A stretch of 64,000 bases of DNA from Candidatus Poribacteria bacterium (GCA_028819845.1 JAPPKS010000027.1:62001-126000), one strand, 5' to 3'; shown: positions 8,322 to 19,017, numbered from the stretch's first letter. Notes: generated from the letters alone by a model not told the origin. Translations and numbers: made by a program.

Positions 8322-8924
8322 ATGATTGCAATTATCGATTACGGCGCAGGCAACTTGACAAGCGTTGAACGCGCCGTGGCATACTTAGGCTACGATGGAG
8401 TGATTACGGCGGATTCCGATACCATTCTGTCTGCCGAAAAGGTAATTTTCCCCGGTGTCGGGGCAGCACGGTCAACCATGGACAACCTGAAGGCGGGAGG
8501 GCTCTCGGAGATATTGAAGCAGGTTTATAATGCCGGCAAACCTATGCTGGGAATATGTATCGGCATCCAAATTCTGTTCGATCACAGCGAAGAAGAAAAT
8601 ACCGCGTGCCTCGGCATTTTACCCGGTGTTGTAAAAAAATTTGAAGCAGACCGCATTTTAAAAGTGCCGCAGATTGGCTGGAATGAAGTGAATCAGACCC
8701 AATCGCACCCTTTTTTTCACGATGTCCCGAATCCCGCGCACTTCTATTTTGTAAATTCGTACTATCCGATTCCCCGGATTTCATCTCACATCATTGGCAA
8801 AACGACGTACGGCGTGGAATTTTGCAGTGTTGTCGCACACGAGAACCTCATTGCGACACAATTCCATCTGGAAAAAAGCGGCCGCATCGGACTCAAGATG
8901 CTCGATAATTTTTTGCGGAATTAA
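8322..8924 (+). CDS. hisH: Imidazole glycerol phosphate synthase amidotransferase subunit
   Basis: 200-residue class I glutamine amidotransferase. With HisF it supplies ammonia for imidazole glycerol phosphate formation in histidine synthesis. Visible features are the start MIAIIDYGAGNL, the oxyanion strand FPGVGAA, the nucleophile Cys79 in MLGICIGIQ (the usual form is GICLGMQ), and the His and Glu of the triad in TQFHLEKSG. No hisF or other histidine gene is adjacent; it lies 68 bases after ribH and 12 bases before a sensor kinase. Start ATG 8322 has only a weak SD. Confidence 0.9.
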   Translation: MIAIIDYGAGNLTSVERAVAYLGYDGVITADSDTILSAEKVIFPGVGAARSTMDNLKAGGLSEILKQVYNAGKPMLGICIGIQILFDHSEEENTACLGILPGVVKKFEADRILKVPQIGWNEVNQTQSHPFFHDVPNPAHFYFVNSYYPIPRISSHIIGKTTYGVEFCSVVAHENLIATQFHLEKSGRIGLKMLDNFLRN

Positions 8925-8936
8925 TCTCGCCCGGCC

Positions 8937-10505
8937 ATGAACACAATCTTCCTCGCAACCCTTGTTGTACTCATCAATCTCTTTACATACAGTTCAAATT
9001 ATCCGCAAGGCTACGAAATTGTGATGCACATCTACTACGGAATCATAATCCTTGCGGGAAAATATAGCGGACGGATCGGCCAAGCGGTGTTGGTTGCTTT
9101 AACAACCTTTGCAAATTGGCTGTATATCGTCCTGTTTTATGATCGGATGTACGTTGCCGGAGTAACGACGGTTGTTGCCACGGTGTATCCCTTTATTGCG
9201 CTGGCGATCACTCGTACACTACGATTGTCCGAATTAAAACGAGATACAAATGAAGAGGAACTCCAAAACCTTGGCAGTCGTGTACGCGACCTCGCAACGC
9301 TTTTTGAAGTCGGCAAATCTGCTAACGCCGCTCTAGAACTGGACGAGCTGTTCCAAGAAATTATGAAAATCCTCGCGAACCGAATGGGGGTGTATCGAGG
9401 CACGCTGAGAATCTGGCACGATGGTAAACGAACAAGAACCATGGGCGCCGTGTTCGGATTGACGAAAGCAGAACTGCGGCGCGGCACAGACAGTCAAATC
9501 CACGAGATTCAGCAGAAAGTTTTGGATTCCGGTCAGGCGATTGGCGTCCCGCACACACGCAAACCGCTTGAGCAACTTGACCTCCCCGATGCAACTTCGG
9601 TTCAATCCAAAGATTCAATTGCTTTCTGGTGTATTCCGGTCATCGTTGATGAACAGGTGGCAGCGACACTAACAGTCGACAAGGCTTCAGATGAATTCTC
9701 TGCGCAAGATGACCTTCGCATTTTGACAATCATCGCTTCAATTTTGGGCCAACGCGTTAAGATACAGGAGATGATTGATTCGCTCGTCCAATCCGAACGG
9801 CTTGCAACGCTCGGCAAGCTCGCCACAGCCGTTGCCCACGAGGTTAGGAATCCGCTTGGCGGCATTCGCGGGGCGGCGCAACTCCTCGAACTCGAAAGTG
9901 AATCGAATCCTGAAACTAAAGCGTGTATCGACGTCATCATTAAAGAGGTGGACCGCCTCAATGGCGTTATTGAACAGTTGCTCACCTTTGGCAAGGGGCA
10001 CCCCACGAATTTTAAGCTGCACAATCTTTACGAGGTTATCGAAAATGGCCTGTCCATCTGTCAACCCGATTTCGATCAAAACCGGATTCGTGTCCAATAC
10101 AGCCGTTGGGACAGCTGTCCGCCCGTCGCCGTCGATGCGGATAGGTTGACGCAAGTGTTACTGAATCTGTTCCGGAACGCAATCGAATCCATGGAAAAAG
10201 GCGGCGTGTTGACAATCCAAACCCAAAGTGATGACGCTGGCGCTGATGCCCGCTCAAAGCAGCCTCCGAGCGGAACGGAAGCGGCAGACAAAAGGACAGT
10301 TCAGATTCGTGTTCAGGACACGGGCGCCGGAATCTCTCCGGATATCGTGCCGCATCTGTTCGATCCGTTTTTTACCACGAAGCACAAAGGAACAGGGCTT
10401 GGACTGGCGATTTGCCGCGAGGTTATTGAAGAACACGGCGGCACTGTTGAAGTCGATGCAGCGCTAACCCAAGGTACGGCTTTCATAATTACACTCCCAA
10501 TCTGA
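8937..10505 (+). CDS. Membrane sensor histidine kinase with GAF domain
   Basis: 522 residues. Residues 1-95 hold about four hydrophobic membrane segments, then a short coiled linker (about 98-120), a GAF-like domain (about 125-275), a HisKA dimerisation domain with the phospho-accepting His301 in VAHEVRNPLGG, and a HATPase domain with N box LFRNAIESM, G1 DTGAGISPD, F box FDPFFTTK and G2 GTGLGLAIC. The NtrB-like kinase core and the sigma54-type response regulator 72 bases downstream make these a likely two-component pair. The signal is unknown; the membrane part lacks a large periplasmic loop, so the cue is probably within the membrane or cytosol. Confidence 0.92.
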   Translation: MNTIFLATLVVLINLFTYSSNYPQGYEIVMHIYYGIIILAGKYSGRIGQAVLVALTTFANWLYIVLFYDRMYVAGVTTVVATVYPFIALAITRTLRLSELKRDTNEEELQNLGSRVRDLATLFEVGKSANAALELDELFQEIMKILANRMGVYRGTLRIWHDGKRTRTMGAVFGLTKAELRRGTDSQIHEIQQKVLDSGQAIGVPHTRKPLEQLDLPDATSVQSKDSIAFWCIPVIVDEQVAATLTVDKASDEFSAQDDLRILTIIASILGQRVKIQEMIDSLVQSERLATLGKLATAVAHEVRNPLGGIRGAAQLLELESESNPETKACIDVIIKEVDRLNGVIEQLLTFGKGHPTNFKLHNLYEVIENGLSICQPDFDQNRIRVQYSRWDSCPPVAVDADRLTQVLLNLFRNAIESMEKGGVLTIQTQSDDAGADARSKQPPSGTEAADKRTVQIRVQDTGAGISPDIVPHLFDPFFTTKHKGTGLGLAICREVIEEHGGTVEVDAALTQGTAFIITLPI

Positions 10506-10577
10506 AACCCGAACGCTCGAATCTCAAGATTGGCACGGATTGCCTAACGCAAATACGTGCTCCAAATGTGAATACCC

Positions 10578-12053
10578 ATGAATTACTCAATTCTCATCGC
10601 TGACGATGACGAAAGCATTCGTTTCGTACTGACGAAAGCCCTTAAGAAAGAGGGTTACCGCATATTCTGTGCGCGCAACGGCAGCGAGACAGTTGACCTG
10701 CTGCGGACAATACCGATTGACGTGATACTGCTTGATATCTTCATGCCTGATACTAACGGGCTGGATCTGATTGAGACGATCCAAGAAATAAACTCAACAG
10801 TCTCGATTATAATAGTTACGGCGCATGGCACGACGCAAATCGCCATCGAAGCCGCCAAACGGCGCACCTACGACTATATCACCAAGCCTTTTGACATTAT
10901 AGCCGTAACCGACCTCGTTGCCCGCGCTGCATATGCCGCTAATCAAGCAAAGCAGACACTCGCAGATTTAAAATCCAATCAGGAACGCACTCTGAATACC
11001 GATACAGCCGCCGCATCGTCTTCCGAAGAGGACGGAAGATTTCAAATTGTGGGCGATAGTCCTGCGATGCACGTGGTTTTTCAAATCATTGGACGCGCCG
11101 CGATGCTTGATGAAACCATGCTTATCATGGGTGAGAGTGGTACCGGGAAGGAGTTGGTTGCCCGCGCAATCCACCAGAACAGTAGGAGAGCAGAGGCATC
11201 CTTTGTTGTGGTCGATTGCAGCGCGGTTCCGCCGGGCTTAATCGAAAGCACCCTGTTCGGGCATGTCAGGGGCGCATTCACTGGGGCGGATGCAGACCGG
11301 CAAGGCAAGTTTAAACAAGCTCATGGTGGGACAATCTTTCTGGATGAGGTGGGCGAGCTGCCTACAGAAGTGCAGATGAAATTATTGCGTGTGCTGCAGG
11401 AACGCGAGGTTGAGCCAGTTGGGTCAAATGTGTCGAGTCACGTTGACGTGCGCGTTATCGCTGCGACGAACCGGCAGCTCGATTTGGCTATTCAAAAAGG
11501 CGCATTTCGTGAAGATTTGTTCTATCGGCTCAATGTTGTTCCAATCTATCTGCCCCCGCTGCGCGAACGGAAACAGGATATTCGGGATCTCGTCGATTCT
11601 TTTATTCGCCGCTTTGCCGGAGAGTATAATCTGCCGGAGGCGTCGATCTCGCCTGAAGCATTTGAAATACTAGTGAATTACGACTGGCCAGGGAACGTGC
11701 GAGAATTGGAAAATACGCTCAAACGCGCATTGGTGATGTGCTCGGGTCACGTACTTCTACCGGAACATTTTCCCCAGCTCGTCACGGTTAAGGCTTCTTC
11801 CGATGCCAATGCGGATACAAGCTACGGCGCACAGTTAAATGCCATGATTAAGGAACGTGTTGACGAGTACATTGAGTCCGATAGAACTGATGGCTTGCTT
11901 TACACGGAGATTCGCGCTGGTTTTGAGAAGGCGTTATTTAGAATTGTTCTTGAGCGGACAGGTTGGAACCGCAGCAAAGCGGCGGAACTCCTCGGTATCA
12001 ATCGTAACACGCTGCATTCCAAGATGGAGGAATATGCTATTAAGGGCGCCTGA
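10578..12053 (+). CDS. NtrC-family sigma54-dependent response regulator
   Basis: 491 residues in the classic three-domain order. The receiver (1-120) has the acidic pocket DDD at 9-11, the phospho-acceptor Asp53 in LLDIFMP and Lys in ITKPF. The AAA+ domain (about 158-400) has Walker A GESGTGKE, the sigma54-contacting loop GAFTGAD and Walker B GGTIFLDEVGELP. The C-terminus has a Fis-type helix-turn-helix (GWNRSKAAELLGINRNTLHS). It should activate sigma54 promoters when phosphorylated by the kinase encoded just upstream. Its targets are not visible here. Its 3' end converges on the minus-strand gene at 12076 with 22 bases between. Confidence 0.95.
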   Translation: MNYSILIADDDESIRFVLTKALKKEGYRIFCARNGSETVDLLRTIPIDVILLDIFMPDTNGLDLIETIQEINSTVSIIIVTAHGTTQIAIEAAKRRTYDYITKPFDIIAVTDLVARAAYAANQAKQTLADLKSNQERTLNTDTAAASSSEEDGRFQIVGDSPAMHVVFQIIGRAAMLDETMLIMGESGTGKELVARAIHQNSRRAEASFVVVDCSAVPPGLIESTLFGHVRGAFTGADADRQGKFKQAHGGTIFLDEVGELPTEVQMKLLRVLQEREVEPVGSNVSSHVDVRVIAATNRQLDLAIQKGAFREDLFYRLNVVPIYLPPLRERKQDIRDLVDSFIRRFAGEYNLPEASISPEAFEILVNYDWPGNVRELENTLKRALVMCSGHVLLPEHFPQLVTVKASSDANADTSYGAQLNAMIKERVDEYIESDRTDGLLYTEIRAGFEKALFRIVLERTGWNRSKAAELLGINRNTLHSKMEEYAIKGA

Positions 12054-12075
12054 CAGCACTGGCATTGCTTCGGTT

Positions 12076-14112
12076 TTAACCGTCAATTAATTCGGGGAAC
12101 TCACACGCGCCCAGCCATTCAACGAATTGCGGCACCGCCTCGTGCCGTATCCGTGCGCTGGAAAAGAGGATGGAGCCTACCCGCCAAACGCAAGTCTTTC
12201 CGCCGTATACTCCGAGGCTGTGCACGTCGGGGCGAACCTCAACAGGACGGACGTACAAGCTCGGCAGGGCAACCCCCTTAATCGTTGAGACCTCGCCGCC
12301 ATGCGCAATCTCACCTGAAAAACGGACACCGGTCGTTGCTTCATCCTCCGTGAGCGTTCCACAGTCGGAAGCAAGCAATACGCACTTGCCGGGTAATTCT
12401 GCAAAGCGGCGCCAGCAATGCGGGGGCACCCTGCGCGGCAGCGCAGCAACCACGATGCTGTAATGCGCAAGCTCTCCCCAATCGAGCGCGTCAAGCGAAC
12501 GAACCTCGATCGGGTCGAACGGCGTGCCGTGCGGATCGGATATTTCACCGAGAATGTCCGTGAATAGCCGGTCAAGGCAGTCCACTTCACCGAACGAGTT
12601 TAGGCTCCACACATGATAGTCGCGTACGGCGGCAACGCGAGCGTTTACATGTCTACTGGCGCGTTGGCGGAACTGGTTGTTCAGCCGGCGGGATTCCTCC
12701 CATGAGTCCGGGTTCCCGCCCGGAAAGGTGGCAGCCGTGCCTTTCGGAGGCCGCTCATGGTTGCCATAGCCCAAATACATTATCCGCGTCGGCGCTTGTG
12801 CAACATGCTGCTCATAGAGCCGATTGAGATGCGCGACGGACGGGTGCTGAATTTCATGGCCCTGCATCCACGGCATCAGTTCTTTCCGATGCCGCCGGGC
12901 AAGGCCGGCGACGTAACTCATATCACGCGGTATCGAGCTGTCATTGTAGCCGCGGTCCGAGGCTGGGTAGGGGTCTGCGGAAACAATGTCCATCTCGCGC
13001 GCGCACATATCGAGGCCCATGCCGCCGTGGTCGTTGCCTACGTAGAAGGTGTTGCAGCGCGTAAGATTCCGATAAATTCTTAGTGACTCGAGACCATCTT
13101 GGCGCAGCGTATCTTTTGCAGTTCGTAGAAGATTTACACAGGCGCCGTGGTAAGACCACATCCAATCGGCGTAGGCGCGCTCTCCGAACGCCTCGCGATA
13201 CGTCCAATGCCGCGGATAGGTGTCGTCGGGATTCAATCGTTTGAAGGCAGCAATGGCATCGTCTGAATAGTCCCATAGCGGCATTGACTGAGCTGGATTC
13301 GCGGGACCGTTCGGCACCGTCTGCAAAAAATCCTCGTCGCCGATACGCACTCCCATGACAATATCGGCGGGAAATTCGCCGCCGTTTGCCTCCGCCCACC
13401 TCCCAATCTCGTATCTAAGCTGTGCGCGAAGCCCTTCGGCGGTACCAGCCGCGTGGGGACTTGCTGTGTTGCCGAAATAGTTTGCAGGCTGCGGCTGCTC
13501 GAAAATGGGACCGCGCATTCGCCAATAGACTGCTAGCATGACATTGTCAAGATCACCCCGTGTGCCGGATAGATCAAACTGCATACGATAGGTGTGCTCG
13601 CCGTCAACCTCAATCGACGCAGGAATTATTGCCAAGTGTTGGCGGCCGTCGTAATCCTTCTCCTTCACGACGACCTCCGCATGATGCGGCGGCAATAGTT
13701 CGGCGTAGTAACTGCCGTTTCCGAGTGTCCAGTCGCTGCCGAAAACGGGCTTCTCAATCGTTATTTCCTGCCGTTTAGGCGCGAAAGAGAACCGATTCCA
13801 ATCTATTGCTTTTCCATGATATGCGCCGCCAATCATAACGCACGGCGTTGGCGTTATGCCGTGTGCAGCGACGCGATCTGCCCGTAGTGTGATGTTCTCA
13901 ATCGTAAACGCGAGCTTCATGTCGTATTTTCGGGCGCATGTTAACGCCTGATTCAGGTCGATTTCGTCGCCCACCCATATCGCAGGATACATGTTAATCT
14001 CCACGCCTTCGATACCGTGGGCTTTCATGTCACGGAAGTCTTCGTCCACGCCGTTGACGACGTTCACGTAGCTCATCCACACACGCGCCTTGACCGATGA
14101 AATTTCTGCCAT
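12076..14112 (-). CDS. GH42-like (beta-galactosidase superfamily) protein
   Basis: 678 residues, no signal peptide, so probably cytosolic. The N-terminal part reads like a TIM barrel of the glycoside hydrolase 42 type: a first strand with EGVEINMYPAIWVGDEID, an insert with beta-rich sequence (about 130-215), then VMGVRIGDEDF, a WTYREAFGERAYADWMWSYH helix and DIVSADPYPASDRG, which resemble the catalytic region of that superfamily. The C-terminal third (from about ALDWGELAHYSIVV) resembles the GH42 trimerisation-type domain. Catalytic acids cannot be assigned with certainty and substrate is unknown. It follows a PhyH-family gene by 99 bases on the same strand. SD AGAGGC lies 8 bases before the ATG. 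Confidence 0.55.
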   Translation of the reverse strand: MAEISSVKARVWMSYVNVVNGVDEDFRDMKAHGIEGVEINMYPAIWVGDEIDLNQALTCARKYDMKLAFTIENITLRADRVAAHGITPTPCVMIGGAYHGKAIDWNRFSFAPKRQEITIEKPVFGSDWTLGNGSYYAELLPPHHAEVVVKEKDYDGRQHLAIIPASIEVDGEHTYRMQFDLSGTRGDLDNVMLAVYWRMRGPIFEQPQPANYFGNTASPHAAGTAEGLRAQLRYEIGRWAEANGGEFPADIVMGVRIGDEDFLQTVPNGPANPAQSMPLWDYSDDAIAAFKRLNPDDTYPRHWTYREAFGERAYADWMWSYHGACVNLLRTAKDTLRQDGLESLRIYRNLTRCNTFYVGNDHGGMGLDMCAREMDIVSADPYPASDRGYNDSSIPRDMSYVAGLARRHRKELMPWMQGHEIQHPSVAHLNRLYEQHVAQAPTRIMYLGYGNHERPPKGTAATFPGGNPDSWEESRRLNNQFRQRASRHVNARVAAVRDYHVWSLNSFGEVDCLDRLFTDILGEISDPHGTPFDPIEVRSLDALDWGELAHYSIVVAALPRRVPPHCWRRFAELPGKCVLLASDCGTLTEDEATTGVRFSGEIAHGGEVSTIKGVALPSLYVRPVEVRPDVHSLGVYGGKTCVWRVGSILFSSARIRHEAVPQFVEWLGACEFPELIDG

Positions 14113-14211
14113 GTTCGTAGCCTCTAGTTTCGTTCTAGTCGTGCCTTATGTCCGCCGTGCGCCGTCTAATCGTGCGTTACGCCCGCCTACTGATTGTCTG
14201 ATTGAAGATAC

Positions 14212-14955
14212 CTACTTCAACCGAATAATCTCCTGCTGTGCCGCGTTTAGGGACTCCATGACCCGGTCGCTAAAGACCAGCCCTTGTCCGCCCCAGTCAG
14301 GCATGTAACCGATGCTGTAACAGAAATAAACAGTTCGCCTTCGGCGGCCTGAAGTGTTCATCACTGAACCGTGTGTTAATGCTTCCGTAAAAATGATCGC
14401 ATCGCCCGCATTTGCGGGTATCGGCGTCAAGACCGGATTTTCGTCCGGATGCTCGCCCCACGGCCTCGGAAAATTGCTCTTGTGCGCGCCCGGGATTGCT
14501 GCGAAGCTACCGTCCTCAACATGGCAATCAATCATTGGAAACACTGCTTTGGTTAAGGTGGAAATCATTTGACCGTTGCGGCAGTGGTATTGGCATTTGG
14601 AGATAATCGGAGTGGCGTGCATATGCATCGGTGTATATCCATCTTTCCATCGGTAGATGGTATAGGTATGATTCAGGCGGTACTCGCCGCCGGTGACGCC
14701 TTCGATGATGGACAGTACTTCGGGGATGTCAATTAGCGGAATAAAAGCCGGGTCGCTCTCAAGGATATTTGAGATGTAAAGCTCTTTCTCTGTTTTTGGT
14801 GTTCCGAGAACGAGAGGAGCCGGAAATTCCTCCGGCGGCATATTTTCAAATCGGTCCAGCACGCGGTTGCACGCCTCAACGATGTTTAACGGTACCACAT
14901 CTTTCAATACGATGTACCCCTGCAAGTCAAAAAGATATTTTTGCTGTTCTGTCAA
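14212..14955 (-). CDS. Phytanoyl-CoA dioxygenase (PhyH) family protein
   Basis: About 247 residues. The family comprises Fe(II)/2-oxoglutarate oxygenases acting on varied small molecules; the substrate here is unknown. Typical features are the start TEQQKYLFDLQGYIVLKDVV, the central DGSFAAIPGAHKSNF, and the distal metal and cosubstrate region AGDAIIFTEALTHGS followed by GRRRRTVYF. The proximal metal motif, normally HxD/E, reads HMHAT here, so the iron site may differ. The start is TTG at 14955, which has AAGGAGG 7 bases upstream; a longer in-frame reading to 14994 lacks a good SD. Such genes are abundant in Poribacteria. Confidence 0.82.
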   Translation of the reverse strand: MTEQQKYLFDLQGYIVLKDVVPLNIVEACNRVLDRFENMPPEEFPAPLVLGTPKTEKELYISNILESDPAFIPLIDIPEVLSIIEGVTGGEYRLNHTYTIYRWKDGYTPMHMHATPIISKCQYHCRNGQMISTLTKAVFPMIDCHVEDGSFAAIPGAHKSNFPRPWGEHPDENPVLTPIPANAGDAIIFTEALTHGSVMNTSGRRRRTVYFCYSIGYMPDWGGQGLVFSDRVMESLNAAQQEIIRLK

Positions 14956-15120
14956 TGTTAGCCCTCCTTCATCTGAATTTAATGCTGAAGGCAACCTCAG
15001 GAATAGACTGCAAACGTTCGTCCATCAACAATCAAAGTCGAAACCGCCAAAAATTATCCAGATTCGTCTGTTGAACAGAAGATTGGATTATTTTTCACGT
15101 CAATATCATGCCGCTGAACT

Positions 15121-16146
15121 TCATGGAAAGGTAATTTCAAGCCAGACCGCATCTTGAAATATCGAGATCTGAACATTCAAAAGACTTGCCGGAAAAAAAA
15201 GTGTTTCGTCCCGCGAGAACTCGACAGGCGCGGCTCCGTTGTTAGGGTCGATTTGTCCGCTGCCCTCAAGCACCATCCAGACGGAGATTTGGTTGAATGC
15301 CAATTCCCGCATCGCGTTTCGGGTTGCGTGAACCTTATGAATACGAAAGTGTTCGCACGCAAGCAGTTGTGCAGCGTCGCCAATCCGGCTAGGTCTAGTT
15401 ACCCGCTTTTCGTATTGGCTAACGTCGGGCGGGCCGAACTCGATACACTGCATTGCCTGCTCAATATGCAGCTCGCGGTCTGTTCGGCCCCAATCATACA
15501 CTCGAAACGTGGTGTCGCAGGCGTTCTGAATTTCGGCTAATAGCACCCCCGCACCAGCCGCATGGCAGGTGCCGCTCGGCAGGTAGTGGCAGTCGCCGCG
15601 CTTCGCCGGCACTTTAATCAGCGTTGCTTCAACCTCTTGAACCGTTCCGGATGCGATGGCGCCGCGAAGCTGCCGGGGCGTCACACCTTCGCGGATACCT
15701 TTATAGACGACCGCTCCCGGTTTTGCATCCACGATGTACCACGCTTCATGTTTTACGCATGCTTTAGGGTGGCTGCGGACATATGCAGAAGTGGGATGTA
15801 CCTGCACAGACACGTTCTCGCGAATGTCGATGTATTTGAACAAATAAGGGAAATTGCCCGAGACGCCGGGCGACAACCGCCCCAGAAGTCTCTCGCCGTA
15901 TCGCGCGATGAGTTCGTGCAACGAAGTGCCGAGAAATTGACCGTTGTTTACAATAGAGCGTGCCGAGCCGCCGCCCCCAGAGGGTGAGCTTACACCGAGA
16001 TCAGCCACCTCCCACGATTCGCCGATACGTGTGCTCGCACTTCCCGGGAGTTTTCGCCCAAGCTTTTCTAACCCTCTTCCGCCCCAGACCTTTTCCTTGT
16101 AGATTGGCTCGAATTTTAACGGGTACAACGGCGTGTTGTCTGGCAA
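15121..16146 (-). CDS. manA: Mannose-6-phosphate isomerase, class I
   Basis: 341-residue cupin-fold zinc enzyme interconverting mannose-6-phosphate and fructose-6-phosphate. Visible metal ligands and motifs: VSVQVHPTSAYV, KHEAWYIVDAKPGA with the conserved Glu, and the distal His in YLPSGTCHAAGAGVLLAEIQ. The N-terminus FEPIYKEKVWGGRGLEKLGRK is typical of the short bacterial class. The start is TTG at 16146 with GGGAG 9 bases upstream. The bioD stop lies 22 bases upstream on the same strand, so the two are probably co-transcribed. Confidence 0.9.
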   Translation of the reverse strand: MPDNTPLYPLKFEPIYKEKVWGGRGLEKLGRKLPGSASTRIGESWEVADLGVSSPSGGGGSARSIVNNGQFLGTSLHELIARYGERLLGRLSPGVSGNFPYLFKYIDIRENVSVQVHPTSAYVRSHPKACVKHEAWYIVDAKPGAVVYKGIREGVTPRQLRGAIASGTVQEVEATLIKVPAKRGDCHYLPSGTCHAAGAGVLLAEIQNACDTTFRVYDWGRTDRELHIEQAMQCIEFGPPDVSQYEKRVTRPSRIGDAAQLLACEHFRIHKVHATRNAMRELAFNQISVWMVLEGSGQIDPNNGAAPVEFSRDETLFFPASLLNVQISIFQDAVWLEITFP

Positions 16147-16168
16147 TTTATCATGCTCCCAAAACCTG

Positions 16169-16975
<807 letters not shown>

Positions 16976-17002
16976 CTACGTAGATGGCTGAATCTTAAAA
17001 TG

Positions 17003-18211
17003 CTAATTCTGGCCGCGCTGAAGAAACAACATCAATACCGCAGTAACTAACGGCAGCATGGCTAAACCGTCCAATACAATCGGTAACCCAAAGTAATCGC
17101 TTAGCACACCTACGGGCGTGATTAACAGGCCGCCAACGCCCCAAGCCGCGCCCATCATCACACCGGACGCTATGTTTTCCCGTTCAGGAAGCAACCGCTG
17201 TCCCAGAACGATATTTACCGTAATCGAACTTGATAGGACGCAATTTCCGGTGAAGAGAAGAATCAGAAATATGCCGCCTGCGCTGTGCAGAGAAGCATAC
17301 AAGAACGGAGGCGCCGCTAGTAAAGAAAATAATAGCAGACCGTACCGATTGATTCGATCTGAAAGCCAGCCGCCGATTATGATGCCGATCGAACCTGCGA
17401 TCAAGAAAAGCGCGATAACCGCTGATCGGGCGGCGTTTGAATACTGATGATCGTCGAGGTGCAAAGAGAGAAAGTTTTCGAAACCGATCGCCGTTATCGT
17501 CCTCATAACCGCAATGATATAAAGCACCACGAAGATTCTCAGATTTGGGCGCGTCACGCGCCAAACATCTTTTTGCTTCTCAGGCAGGGTCGGCGCCCCG
17601 AACCCACGCTGCGGAGACATAGCCGGAACTGTATAAGGCATCTTCAGTGTGTTCGGTACGAGTACCGCAACAAGAAGCCCTGGAATCATGCACCATGCCA
17701 TTGATTCTATCCCATAGGTATACACGAGCAGGTACATAATGGCTAACGGTCCGGCGGCTCGACCGAAATTGCCGCCCATAAGGAATAGCGACACCCCAAA
17801 TCCTGTGTTATGTTTCGACAGTGCAGCGGATTGCGCGGTTGCTTGCGGGTGAAACGCGGCAATGCCTGATCCGCCGATTGCAACCAACAGCACAAGCATC
17901 AAAATAGTGGGGGCAATCCCCAACATACTCATGCCGGCTGCGGATACTGCTATCCCGAAGGTCAGAAAATGGACTGTTCTTACCCGGTCGGATAGCCATC
18001 CGAAGGGGAGTTGTCCGAGGGAGCCAAAATTGCTAAACACGGAAATTAGAACTCCAGCGTAGCTATTTCTCGCAGAAGTTTGGGGCACTAACTTTTTCAG
18101 TAATATCGGCAGTACGTGCGGGAAAACGGTTGCATATGTATCGACAACCGCATGGACACATGTCAGTAGGTAGAGTTGTTTTCGCGGAGAGAGTTTGGAT
18201 GGCTTCGACAT
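17003..18211 (-). CDS. MFS transporter, fosmidomycin-resistance-like
   Basis: About 402 residues with roughly 12 hydrophobic segments, inner membrane. The first helix region KQLYLLTCVHAVVDTYATVFPHVLPILL and the motif GWLSDRVRTVHFLTFG between helices 2 and 3 match the Fsr-type branch of the major facilitator superfamily; the second-half copy GGWLSDRINRYG is also seen. The real substrate is unknown. I choose ATG 18211 (MSKPSKLS) over an in-frame TTG at 18259, since the extra 16 residues look unlike a natural N-terminus; neither has a strong SD. Confidence 0.82.
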   Translation of the reverse strand: MSKPSKLSPRKQLYLLTCVHAVVDTYATVFPHVLPILLKKLVPQTSARNSYAGVLISVFSNFGSLGQLPFGWLSDRVRTVHFLTFGIAVSAAGMSMLGIAPTILMLVLLVAIGGSGIAAFHPQATAQSAALSKHNTGFGVSLFLMGGNFGRAAGPLAIMYLLVYTYGIESMAWCMIPGLLVAVLVPNTLKMPYTVPAMSPQRGFGAPTLPEKQKDVWRVTRPNLRIFVVLYIIAVMRTITAIGFENFLSLHLDDHQYSNAARSAVIALFLIAGSIGIIIGGWLSDRINRYGLLLFSLLAAPPFLYASLHSAGGIFLILLFTGNCVLSSSITVNIVLGQRLLPERENIASGVMMGAAWGVGGLLITPVGVLSDYFGLPIVLDGLAMLPLVTAVLMLFLQRGQN

Positions 18212-18381
18212 AAATTTATGATAATACAACGACGAGGTATAGCAGAAACGCGCTTGCAATTCGCTTGTGTTCTGTAAATCCCGACATGGCGATAGGATAG
18301 GACGTATTCCTCAAACCGCACTTTGCTGTAAACGGTTAGGATTGTGAAGACTACGTTAAACCGCCGACGAGCGCGGGATTC

Positions 18382-19017
18382 TCAAAACAGCGTTAACTGT
18401 TGGCGTTGCGGCGCGTCCTCCGCCTTCTCTCGCGCCTCAATGAGATCTTCCACGAGGTATCGGCGGGCGGCGGTGAAGTCGTCGCCGTGAAGGCGCAGGA
18501 TATATGCTGGATGCAGCGCGGCAATGGCGAACGGCGCGTATTGGGTATCCGTGAACCAACGCCCGCGTTCTTGAGTCATCTTGAAATTCCTATGAATCAG
18601 CCGGTTCGCGGCTGGCGCACCGATACAAACAATCACAGCCGGCTGAATTAAGTTCAGTTCTGCATCCAGCCATTTATGGCAGGCTTTTATCTCCTCCATC
18701 TTTGGCGGACGGTTCCGCGTGAAACCGTCTTCCGTGACGCAGGCGCGGCATTTGATGACATTGGTGAGCCAGATGTCCTCCCTTCTGATTTGAGCGTCCC
18801 CCATGACTTCATCGAGTAGCTTCCCCGCCTTGCCGACGAATGGCCGCCCACGCCTATCTTCTTGATCGCCAGGCCCCTCACCAACCAATGTTAACGCCGC
18901 GTCGGCGTTTCCTTCGCCAAACACAACTTGTGTGCGGGTCTCGGACAGCCCGCAATCTGTGCAGACCGATGCTTTCGCTTCAATCTGCTTTATCTGCGGC
19001 GCATTGGAAGTCGTCAT
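18382..19017 (-). CDS. Uracil-DNA glycosylase, family 4 type
   Basis: 211 residues. Excises uracil from DNA in base-excision repair. Motifs: Cys19-x2-Cys22 (CTDC) and two further cysteines (KCRAC and KACHKWL) that should hold the 4Fe-4S cluster; the active-site strand VGEGPGDQEDRRGRPFVGKAG (family form GEAPG..ED..G.PFVG); and AALHPAYIL for the second motif. A short insertion after KCRAC separates it from the simplest family-4 members. A strong SD (GGAGG) precedes the ATG. Confidence 0.9.
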   Translation of the reverse strand: MTTSNAPQIKQIEAKASVCTDCGLSETRTQVVFGEGNADAALTLVGEGPGDQEDRRGRPFVGKAGKLLDEVMGDAQIRREDIWLTNVIKCRACVTEDGFTRNRPPKMEEIKACHKWLDAELNLIQPAVIVCIGAPAANRLIHRNFKMTQERGRWFTDTQYAPFAIAALHPAYILRLHGDDFTAARRYLVEDLIEAREKAEDAPQRQQLTLF

